In this document: positions 54,884 to 64,000 of the stretch, one piece after another
Numbering within the stretch: the first letter of the stretch is position 1
How the letters are laid out: each line of letters begins with the position of its first letter
Origin: Ptychodera flava
Lineage: Eukaryota; Hemichordata; Enteropneusta; Ptychoderidae
Direction: 5' to 3'
DNA length: 64,000 bases
Assembly: GCF_041260155.1 (NCBI RefSeq)
Contig: NC_091938.1
Span: 15,553,719-15,617,718 of the forward strand
Position numbers and translations under genes: made by a program
The notes under the pieces: generated by a model
Databases searched by the model: none
Seen by the model: only the letters and a program-made list of their open reading frames with translations
Told to the model about the DNA's origin: nothing

Positions 54884-55240
54884 TTAAGGTAGAATGCGCC
54901 TCGGGGACAGACATTCGGATTCTCAAACTTTTACAATTCTTTTCTGATCTACCACTTGTGGGGGTTCATTTTAAAGCTCTTAGTGTGACAAAACTTTTCA
55001 GGTCTTAGTTTTCGTAAACTCGAAATTTTATTTTTCTCCGTAGAGTTAACACAGGGACCACGACTATTTTGAATTTCAAATATCTGTAAATCTTGGGTAA
55101 TTTGTTTCACTAGTACCAACATTTGCACGGTGACCCCGATTCTTATTGTTGATTAAGAAAGAGAACGGTTGATATGTTCTTCGAGGAAAGTTTGAGCAAA
55201 CATTTTAAGTCTTTCACTTTCGAGGCGCATACTACCTTAA
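54884..55240. mobile_element. TTAA MITE, copy 3 (complete)
   Basis: The best-preserved copy together with copy 4: TTAAGGTAGAATGCGCCTCG on the left, CGAGGCGCATACTACCTTAA on the right, TTAA at both ends, 357 bp including both TTAA. No coding sequence. Confidence 0.9.
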
Positions 55241-57439
55241 ATAGACCCTTGTGGCTGTCTTGTACGGTGTTTCAAACTGGCTTAAAAATGGACGCATTAA
55301 CTTCTGTCAAACCATGTATAAAGTGGAATGCCCTAACACCTCAGGCAAGTCATGTTGTGATCTTGTTCGAAGTTTAGATGTTTCCTTCAGACGGATTCTT
55401 ATATGTGATGTTGTGACCCGCAGCTACTAAACGACATCAAATACGATTGGAACTATTTTGGATGATTGAAGGGGTGGAAGGAGCTGTGATCGTTTATTAG
55501 TTTGCAAACATATTTTATGGCACTGCTAAAGTGATGATTATAATCAACATTTTCATCACGACGTAGAAACGGAGAAAATGTTAACCGTGTAGTTTCTTTC
55601 ATGATCTTTGATCGTATCACCAAATAATACCGACCCTGTGTAAGTACTGAAATGCTTTTCTGTTTCTCCGTGATTGGTGGTTAATGTTCTTGCAATACTC
55701 GTGTAAACTTTTAGTAAAACCATGATTTGTTGTTGTGTCTAATGTTTAAACACATCCATAGGCTTTGTGTGAAATAACGAGCAATTTCCCCTTTAAACTC
55801 ATATCCCACAGGCTAGCGCCCAATTACAGGATGAGGTACTCAATGCCCATCCCCCAATAAAGCAATACTATAAACTGATCCTGTTTGTTCACGGTGCCTA
55901 CTTTACCCAAAATTACTCTCTACAAGCGAGAGTTTCACAAAACAAATGGCGTACGAAGAGAAAAAGTGTAACGAAGCGACATAAACTGATTAAACGATTA
56001 TGTTGTTATCGAAAGAAAAGGGTAAATACGCGGACATTACATATATGTGTAAAGAGTTCAACCATACAATTAGCCTGGCCAACTGAGTTTGCAGATGTCT
56101 TTGTGCACTGTTTTCAGCATAAAATTTAGAGCAGCGTTTGTGTCTGTAATCTGTGAACCTATCTCGAATATATTCTGCAACTTATCATACGTAAGATGAA
56201 CATTTGTGATGGAAAGTGGAAGCCTGTCCCATGGGTTCAGCCTTGAGGCTAGGCTGAACCCATGAGACAGGCTTCCATATTTTGTTGTCCCGCTTCCATA
56301 AGCACAGAAGGACAGGATCATGAAGTTGAGCAACTTAAGAGAACCCCACTCCGAACGAAACTTACATGTGCTTTTTAACCCAGAATTGTACGTCAGTTGA
56401 CGAGTCTCGATGTACCTTTCCCTTGTATTTGGTACTGTAAAAGTCCGTGAAAGGCAAGCCGTTGTTGAAAGACCGCAGAACTAAAAACTCGAGAGTAGGT
56501 CGGCTACCATAAGTCATAACACAACACACTTAGACTCCCAAGGAGCGATACTGCTTTTTAATGTTGACATCAAACAAACACTGAGTGTCAAAAGATCTGC
56601 TCAAAAAAGGGGACAAGCTGTGGCAAGCAAAGAAAAAGTCACTGGCGGACTAGTTTAGTAAAAAGCCCGGCTTAATCCGCTACAACATGCGGTCACAGAC
56701 TGGTTTCAAACACTGTTTCGTTACATTCGAATCGTAAAATTTGTGATATTTGCTGTGCTTTTGAGCATGCAGCTGAGACTAGTAGCGGTATATTTACCAC
56801 AAATATACGGTTAAGCGAAATTATTTCGTTAAACTTACAAGCAGACCAAATATAAGAATGAAAATCAGTCGTGGTATTAGCATCATGTTTGTGTCGAATT
56901 TTTGCGATTGTCGCGAAAGTGAACTGGTCTTCGTATCCTTAAAGATCAAGTAAGAACAGCTTTTACATCCAACATCTCGTCCCATCCTTTCATGAAACCT
57001 TCCATTACGGTAACGATCTATATAGGACATGCGGTCCATAGTGTGTACGCACTTTACATCTCAGTGCTGTATATGAAGAGTCAATAGTGAATGGAATGGT
57101 CCCTCTCTCTTGGAGACGCTCTATTGACACCCAACAATAGCCACTATTTGCAGAGTTATACAACTTTTAGTGTACAAAAACGACTTAGGTCACAGGCGGC
57201 GTGAAGAAACTCTTTTGACATGTCCTTGCCGTTTGTTAGATCGGAATTTGATGTCTCCATGACACTTTGTAAACGGTGGCTCTGACCCCGAACACTCAAA
57301 ATGACAAAACACGCCGTCAAACAACCTACATTATCACCCTGTTATTTTCTTAGTCCAGTTACAATACGCTAAAAATGGTATATATAATAGCATTCTTTGT
57401 GTCTTTACGCACCCGTATCGAAGGATACATTTAGTGGTG

Positions 57440-57796
57440 TTAAGGTAGAATGCGCCTCGGGGACAGACATTCGGATTCTCAAACTTTTACAATTCTTTTC
57501 TGATCTACCACTTGTGGGGGTTCATTTTAAAGCTCTTAGTGTGACAAAACTTTTCAGGTCTTAGTTTTCGTAAACTCGAAATTTTATTTTTCTCCGTAGA
57601 GTTAACACAGGGACCGCGACTATTTTGAATTTCAAATATCTGTAAATCTTGGGTAATTTGTTTCACTAGTACCAACATTTGCACGGTGACCCCGATTCTT
57701 ATTGTTGATTAAGAAAGAGAACGGTTGATATATTCGTTGAGGAAAGTTAGAGCAAAAGTTTTAAGTCTTTCACTTTCGAGAAGCATACTACCTTAA
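57440..57796. mobile_element. TTAA MITE, copy 4 (duplicate of copy 3)
   Basis: Nearly identical to copy 3 and exactly one period (about 2553 bp) away, so it came from the tandem duplication and not from a new insertion. The right end has GAGAAGCATACTACC instead of GAGGCGCATACTACC. Confidence 0.9.
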
Positions 57797-58614
57797 GTAG
57801 ACCCTTGTGGCTGTCTTGTACAGTGTTTCAAACTGGCTTAAAATGGACGCATAAATAACTGTGTAAACCATGTAGAAAGTGGAATTCCCTAACACCTCAG
57901 GCAAGTCATGTTGTGATCTTGTTCGAAGTTCAGATGTTTCCTTCATGTGTGATGTTGTGACCCGCAGCTACTAAACGACATCAAATACGATTGGAACTAT
58001 TTTGGATGATTGAAGGGGTGGAAGGAGCTGTGATCGTTTATTAGTTTGCAAACATATTTTATGGCACTGCTAAAGTGATGATTATAATCAACATTTTCAT
58101 CACGACGTAGAAACGGAGAAAATGTTAACCGTGTAGTTTCTTTCATGATCTTTGATCGTATCACCAAATAATACCGACCCTGTGTAAGTACTGAAATGCT
58201 TTTCCGTTTCTCCGTGATTGGTTGGTTAATTTTCTTGCAATACTCGTGTAAACTTTTAGTAAAACCATGATTTGTTGTTGTGTCTAATTTCTAAACACAT
58301 CCATAGGCTGTTGAGAAATAACGAGCATTTTTCCCTTTAAACCCATTATCCCACAGGTTGGCGCCCAATTACAGGATGAGGTACTCAATGCCCATCCCCC
58401 AATAAAGCAATACTATAAACTGATCCTGTTTGTTCACGGTGCCTACTTTACCCAAAATTACTCTCTACAAGCGAGAGTTTCACAAAACAAATGGCGTACG
58501 AAGAGAAAAAGTGTAACGAAGCGACCATAACTGATTAAACGATTATGTTGTTATCGAAAGAAAAGGGTAAATACGCGGACATTACATATATGTGTAAAGA
58601 GTTCAACCATACAA

Positions 58615-59004
58615 TTAGCCTGGCCAACTGAGTTTGCAGATGTCTTTGTGCACTGTTTTCAGCATAAAATTTAGAGCAGCGTTCGTGCCTGTAATCTGTG
58701 AACATATCTCGAAAATAGTCAGCAACTTATCGTACGTAAGATGAGCATTTGTGATGGAAAGTGGCCACACTAAGTCTAGATGTACAGTGGGTCTATAATC
58801 TACACCATTGACCCGACAGGACGAGATGTTCACTGAAGGTTTCTCGCGTGAAATGTTGTGAAAGTTACTCATGGAGTACCATTTTGTCAGTAAGATCTGC
58901 CAAGATATGGCCATGGATAATTGTAGATGATCGACCGTGACAGAAAGCCGTGTATTCAGTGAGCAAGAGAACTCATCGGTGAAATTTGTTCGTAGTATGA
59001 CCAT
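58615..59004 (-). CDS. Unrecognised 130-codon ORF
   Basis: An open minus-strand frame reading TNFTDEFSCSLNTRLSV, then SVNISSCRVNGVDYRPTV, then a C-terminal part that is also open in the first duplicate (56070-56220: LSITNVHLTYDKL to CKLSWPG). Between copies most differences change the residue, which argues against strong constraint. No domain, signal peptide or splice support. It could be a terminal exon or chance. Confidence 0.25.
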   Translation of the reverse strand: MVILRTNFTDEFSCSLNTRLSVTVDHLQLSMAISWQILLTKWYSMSNFHNISREKPSVNISSCRVNGVDYRPTVHLDLVWPLSITNAHLTYDKLLTIFEICSQITGTNAALNFMLKTVHKDICKLSWPG

Positions 59005-59202
59005 TTCCCACAGGCCTATCGTTTTTTTTCAAAAGCTGTATGGCAGCACATTGTTCCATGCCTTCCATTATAGAATGGTGTCACGTTTGTATACCCCGAG
59101 GGTGTCACCTTAAAAGAGAAAATGGTAAACTCAGAGTGGACATATACACTGTGTCAAGAATCAACAAATATTGACTCTGACTTTGACTCTGTCTCTCTCT
59201 GT

Positions 59203-59213
59203 CTCTCTCCCTC

Positions 59214-59278
<65 letters not shown>

Positions 59279-59297
59279 TTCTCTCTCACACACATAG
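59203..59297 (+). promoter_or_regulatory. (CT)n tract acting as a probable 3' splice site
   Basis: A run of about 80 bases of CT repeats ends in CACACACATAG| followed by GTGTCGACACC. Pyrimidine tract plus AG is an ideal acceptor, so the coding exon of the sulfotransferase probably begins at 59298 after an upstream non-coding exon. An ATG at 59312 opens a 13-codon frame that overlaps the main ATG (59326) and could lower translation. Confidence 0.55.
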
Positions 59298-59325
59298 GTG
59301 TCGACACCGGGATGCACACGCAACC

Positions 59326-59459
59326 ATGGCACATTACAACAGAAGGAAGATAATCACTTTACTAATAGTCGTCGTCATATTTGCTGTGATTACGTCATAC
59401 ATATTGCAACCGAGGGGGCACATTGTAAACCAAACTGTCGATTCAAATCCAGGACAAGG
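59326..59459 (+). CDS. Sulfotransferase exon 1 (signal anchor)
   Basis: It encodes 44 residues plus two bases, ending GGACAAGG|GTAAGT. It includes the membrane anchor and one N-glycosylation site (N35-Q-T). Confidence 0.85.
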
Positions 59460-60872
59460 GTAAGTACCAACACCGTTTAGAGCAACTTGAAAGGAATGTA
59501 ACCGCTATTGGCAAATTTAATAGAGTTGGTCTCATCATATTGATGGAATCGTTAATTTAATGATGCCGGTGTCGAGAAATAGACCCACACTGCTCACTGA
59601 CACGTTCGTCTGCGAGTTCGTTTCCCGGCGCGGTACTTTCGTACGACAGATATGCCACTTTGTAATTCTACCAGTTAAGGTCGGGTAATCAACCAGAAGA
59701 CACATACGTTACCCACACAAATTCTACTGAATTGACCTCGGGTAACACACAATACAGTCTGTCCGCATTGCTAAGGGCAGTATGTTGACAGGTTAAGGCG
59801 TGACTGATCTAGTAGAACACGGAGTAAATCAACCCCTACTATAGGAATATTCAGAAGAAAAGCTGGCCACCCCTGCCAGATACATCCCAATTGGCCATAG
59901 ATGACAACAATTGACAGGCTAAATCATATGTATGGATTCGAAAGATAGTGTTTCACGGCCATTGTTATCTTATGTACGGTCAGCCTTTTACTTGTCAACA
60001 TGTTTCATCGCTCACTCAGAGTTTTGCTAAATATTTCTAGTCGGGGAATGTCATTTTGTCCCACAAGAGATCTCGCATACAAAATTCGGGAGGCAACTTT
60101 CAAACATCTGAGAGTACCTACGCCGTGCCATAAATCGTGCGCACAGTCAGATGAGAACAAACAAAACTCTCGCTACATAAACTCCTGATATTCCCTCTTG
60201 AGGGCGACTTGACGCCAGCGGGTGCAGCTCGATCAGTGTTTTCACGTTCTCTCATGTGAGAGAGTCCTGTTCTGGTGTAATTCTCCGCGTAACTTCAAAG
60301 GTCACCGGGGGGGGGGATTTCAGGTAAAATATGCCCTACACTCTAAAGCGCCCTCATTGAGCATCATTCAGACAATCTGTTCAGAATGTCAATAGCAATG
60401 TTCATACTGTATGTTTTGGAAATTCAAGCTCTACAGCGCAGACATTAAAGGACAATAGCGATAGCTACGGATGGATATTACAAGTAGATTTATTGTTCTT
60501 GTTCAGTTCATATTGAAATCAAAACATTGGCCATGATCGTAACACACCATATCTTGTACAATATGTGATGTCGTTGGCTATCCAGGTATTCTTGGCGGGA
60601 CTGAAATTCAGTTGTTAACAGCAACATCAGATATCTCACACATAGGTTGGCAAGCTGAATAATTAGCATCTTGACACGGTTATTGAGGATGTATAGAAAA
60701 CAGTATTTGTGTAGCAGAAAACACATTGGGAAATACATCGACAGGTCTAGATAATGGACCGTAAATTTTCAAAGTGACAATACGATTCATTGATTTGTTA
60801 CAACACCACCACCACCATCATCAGCAGCAACAAACAACAACAACAACAACAACAAACAACAACAACAACAAC

Positions 60873-60903
<31 letters not shown>

Positions 60904-60945
60904 TAATATGATAATAATGATAATAAGATGATGATATAATGTTGG

Positions 60946-60999
<54 letters not shown>

Positions 61000-62797
61000 G
61001 ATCATTGTGATAATGTTGACGACGATGATGATGATATTTGTTCTTGCTATTATTTTTATCATTATTTTGCTTAATACTTCAAAAAATTGAAATTCCCGTC
61101 TTCAATGTACGCGTTAGACCAACAGCTTAAAGTTTAGAATTTTACACTCTCTCCTTAACAGTCATGAAACCCCATTGAGAAGCGAAAACCCGACATCACT
61201 CCCCGCCAACAATGCAGAGAAACCGGTACAAAGAGTGTCAAACCAAGGCAAAACGTCACTTCCAGCAGAAGTTAAGCCAGTGAATGTGGCAGCTAGACCA
61301 GCGAATGTGGTTGTCAACCAAAATATAAAAACAGACCAGTCTGCTCGTCTTATAAGTGGATCAGGGAATATTGTGGCCCTGCCAGTCAACAATGTGGCCC
61401 AACCAGTGAATGTGGCACCCCAGCAAGTGATCATGGCGCCAAAGCAAGCTGATATTGGAGCCAAGCCAATAATCGCAGATACCTTCGCACAGAAGATGGC
61501 AGGCGAACAAGTTAATAAGGTTGGACAACCAGTGAATATGATGGCTCCGTCAGGGCAATTGGCCCAACCAGCGAACGTTGCAGTCCAAACGATAAATGCG
61601 GAAGCTGAGCAAGATCTTGAGCCAGCCAACCGAGGTAACATTGTTGCTCTACCAGCAAACGCCGCAGTTGTTTCGGTGGCAAAACCAGCCGACATGATCA
61701 AAACTGACCATGGCGTTAAAGAAGCAAATGGAAAGACACATGAAAACGTGATGGACAATCACCAAGGTGTGATGGCGAACCTTCTCCACAGTAACAACAG
61801 TGGGCGGATAACGACAGAGAGAAATATACCGCCCAGATATAGAAAACTAATTGAGAAATTTCCATGGCTGTTCAAGCAAAATTTCCTTTCGAATTTTTAC
61901 ACCAAGAAAGGCCAAACATCGGTTGAACAATATGTCTCAGGAAATATTGTATTTGTCCATAACCAAAAATCTGGTGGTACAACATTGAAGTTTTGCATGG
62001 AAAATATCGCTAAGCAGTATCATTTTGACCAACCATTTGTAATATGTGATGCGAGTTCGGGTGATTATTACGAAGCAATGTGGAATTCGCCGAATCGAAT
62101 CTTTCACAAGTTATACGCCGGGGGCCACACCTTTGGCAATTGCGACGTGATGCCGACAGAGTGTTCCTACATCACGGTGTTAAAGGATCCCTACGAGAGG
62201 CTCATCTCGTCATATGAGTACTGCAAAGCGAGAAATGAATACCATTGCAGAATAAAAGACGCGAATAAAGTTTCTCTGAGAGAATGGGCGATATTTCAAG
62301 GGAGTTTCTTCTTCCGACAACTTCTATACAACCCGCAATATTGCACCCGCCATTACAACCACGTGATTGACGAACTTCGCAAGGGAAGGGGGTTATCCGA
62401 ACAGCCTGATATGATACCCTGTTGGTACAGAAACGAACTCATGTTCGAGTCTGTCATGAGCCGGTCTGATAAACATGAAATTTTGCAGTACGTGCTCGAG
62501 AACCTCGAAGACTGGTTCGCTGTGATTGGAATGAACAGCGATTACGCGACCACACTGCGACTGTTAGAGGGCGCTTTTCAATTGCCATTCGCGAAGTGTT
62601 CCACTCAAGCGTGGAACTACCATGCATATATAGCCGAAGGCGAAGTGACGGGTCGCAACAGAACAACGATCGTAAGAGAATTGAAAGAGACTCTAGTATC
62701 GGATCCAGACGTTTCAGAAGCTTTGCATTTTGATTTACAAATTTACCAAAAAGCCAAAGACATATTTGAACGACAAAAACGCAATATAAGTCCATGA
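59326..62797 (+). CDS. Golgi sulfotransferase, type II membrane protein (2 exons)
   Basis: Exons 59326-59459 and 61162-62797 join in phase 2 (GG|T), giving about 589 residues. Residues 1-8 are a short basic cytosolic tail; 9-27 form a signal anchor (IITLLIVVVIFAVITSYIL). A stem of about 230 residues holds degenerate repeats of QPVNVA/KPANVA and GNIVALP type. The catalytic domain has a 5'-phosphosulfate loop HNQKSGGTT (about 311-319) and a 3'-phosphate motif KDPYERLISS (about 386-395), as in the carbohydrate sulfotransferase family that includes heparan 2-O- and 6-O- and uronyl 2-O-sulfotransferases. It should transfer sulfate from PAPS to a glycan in the Golgi lumen. Lys stands where those enzymes usually have Arg in RDP. 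The acceptor glycan cannot be told. ATG 59326 has a strong ACCATGG context. Confidence 0.9.
59460..61161. other. Sulfotransferase intron with (CAA)n/(AAT)n/(ATT)n microsatellites
   Basis: Microsatellites at about 60806-61000 change from CAA through AAT to ATT repeats and could fold back on themselves. A G run lies at 60308-60316. No other feature is seen. The acceptor is CTCTCTCCTTAACAG. Confidence 0.75.
61162..62797 (+). CDS. Sulfotransferase exon 2 (stem and catalytic domain)
   Basis: Open over 545 codons to TGA at 62795-62797. The first half is low in Cys and rich in Ala, Pro, Val, Asn and Gln; the second half is the folded catalytic domain with many Cys and aromatic residues. The last residues are RQKRNISP. 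Confidence 0.9.
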
Positions 62798-63657
62798 AGG
62801 GCGATTTTGGTCAAAATATACATTTTCATGAAATTAAGAACGCAGAATTCACATACTCATTGACTTTTCAACGGCAAAGAGTTTGCTTCGCCTATTATGA
62901 ATTGACGATGAAGTGCATCTGTGATACAAGAATACAAATAATCGTATTCACGAATTACCAGCCTTATGAAATAGATAAAATTACAATACCGGAAAAACGG
63001 CAGATAAAAACACTGGGTGTAGAGGATTAAAAACAGGGTTCAACGCTTCGTCAGTGGCTAAAAAACACACTAGCAGTCTTGCCAGTCCTTCCAGGAAGAA
63101 GTCACCCAGTAACCAACTCGGACCATTGCGGAACATTTATTGCAGTTTAGAGTATTGCCTCTCATAGAGGCCGTCAGAATTATTTCGTCGCAATTTACAA
63201 GTCACTTTGAAATTTTTCTACTGCATAGCCTGTTACTTTTGTTGAAAAAAATTCAGGGCCGATTCAGGTGCGCGTCACTCAATACCTCATCTCCTTTTCA
63301 CTTTACCCGATAGAAGACTAAACAGGTGCTTATTGATTCAACCTTGATGTGCAGTTTTATCAACTTTATGCTCGAATGAATATTTCAAGATCTGATTACA
63401 TCAAGCTACTTTCACTTACATGAACTTTATTACAAGGCTTTCTATATTTTAAAACAATCGTATTCTGATTACCGTACAGGCAACTGGTCACTGGCGGAAT
63501 GTCAACCTATGTCATTCACTCGCCCATCTGTCTGGAAACGAAACATTTTTTTCAGACTCATACATAATTATGCATTTCTTTCACAAAGGAATGGTTCGAA
63601 GTTTGAAGATAGCTTTATTTTAACTTATAATACTTTAATGCACGTAAAGCAATTGTT
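62798..63657. other. Probable 3' UTR and intergenic DNA
   Basis: No second gene. A 78-codon frame right after the stop looks random. AATAAA-like signals are not obvious. Confidence 0.4.
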
Positions 63658-63945
63658 TTTAATACGGGAGAATGTCTATCAGGGGCAGATATTCGGACTC
63701 TCAAACTTTTCCAACACATTTCTGGTCTACCGCTCATGAGGCCCATTTTAAAGCTCTTGGAGTAAGAAAAAAATTTCACCATCTTATTTTTTTGGAAAAT
63801 CCGAAATTTCACTCCCCACAGAGTTAACATAAGGATGGAGGCTATTTTGAATTTCTGGAAATTTGTTTCTCAAGTTCCAAACTTTGCACAGTGACCTCAT
63901 GTTTATTCTTGATGAAAGTTTGCCGCAAGAATCGTTGAAAGTTCC
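63658..63945. mobile_element. TTAA MITE, copy 5 (diverged)
   Basis: Family landmarks are present in order: GGGGCAGATATTCGGACTCT, CTGGTCTACCGCTCATGAGG, CATTTTAAAGCTCTTGGAGT, CACAGAGTTAACATAAGGAT and TTTGCACAGTGACC. Both termini are eroded. It is the most diverged copy and probably the oldest insertion. Confidence 0.78.
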
Positions 63946-64000
63946 GTTATCCGAAGTCATCTCCCATTGAACTACATAAAATCAAAAGAGTTGTAGGCAG

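Larger units (their letters stand above)
53690..58762. repeat. 2.55-kb tandem duplication
   Basis: Two copies, about 53690-56220 and 56243-58762, period 2553 bp, differing by a few percent and small indels. At the junction (56210-56278) is a hairpin: GGAAGCCTGTCCCATGGGTT against AACCCATGAGACAGGCTTCC. A MITE sits at the same place in each copy, so it inserted before the duplication. Each copy holds a minus-strand signal-like exon (54329-54282; the matching one near 56887-56839) reading MMLIPRLIFILIFGLL before GTAAGT, and an ORF of about 50 codons ending CKLSWPG. I cannot join these into a gene with consistent phases. Confidence 0.88.

Noticed and set aside
59122-59353. Ser/Leu-rich frames over the CT repeat as an N-terminal extension of the sulfotransferase
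   Set aside because: They come from the microsatellite, and a splice acceptor separates it from the coding start.
61162-61758. 198-codon minus-strand frame opposite the sulfotransferase stem
   Set aside because: Shadow of the Ala/Pro/Val-rich repeat coding on the plus strand; no independent signal.

Overview
This window is non-coding-rich eukaryotic DNA. Genes are split by GT-AG introns, and long stretches consist of (TA)n arrays, foldback repeats, MITEs, a Penelope-like element, a LINE remnant and a small LTR element. A Golgi sulfotransferase and single-pass immunoglobulin (Ig) receptors point to an animal. The repeat style fits a marine invertebrate, and a deuterostome such as a hemichordate or lancelet is a reasonable guess. 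The species cannot be fixed from the sequence alone.

Layout. 1-5.5 kb: a nested palindrome with outer arms of about 600 bp, built around arrays of a 21-bp palindromic satellite. 5.6-7.7 kb: a broken Penelope-like retroelement on the minus strand. 8-20.6 kb: gene-poor DNA packed with mobile elements. These include a 2.5-kb poly-G-tipped element with a 9-bp target duplication, an inverted repeat carrying TTAGGG-like repeats, a 3.3-kb CACTG-ended element with subterminal GTTCAA motifs, and several MITEs. 20.7-52 kb: the main biological content, a cluster of three paralogous Ig-domain membrane-protein genes. 53.7-58.8 kb: a 2.55-kb tandem duplication. 59.3-62.8 kb: a two-exon Golgi sulfotransferase.

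The Ig cluster. I found small exons that single-ORF inspection misses. Each gene starts with a 21-25-residue signal-peptide exon ending in the same ...FA|gtatgt junction. One or two Ig exons of 102-106 codons follow, then a terminal exon with a hydrophobic segment. Every intron is phase 1, so exons can be skipped or added without breaking frame. Gene A (plus strand, 20819-28083) has one Ig. Genes B (minus, 41057-32368) and C (minus, 51828-47755) each have two. A faces B tail to tail; B and C are in tandem. Promoter-proximal sequence and parts of intron 1 are shared, so the genes arose by duplication. They have since diverged in their ends: A and B have transmembrane segments with short tails, while C ends in a bare hydrophobic tail that could be a GPI signal. 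C's stop codon sits at the TTAA target site of a MITE. Remnants of what look like old terminal exons lie between the two Ig exons of B and C, suggesting that two-Ig genes grew from one-Ig genes. All five Ig domains share a D/E-E-G-x-W-x-C motif, with Trp where most Ig domains have Tyr. I cannot place the family. It is the best candidate for an undescribed system here: a lineage-specific set of putative surface recognition receptors.
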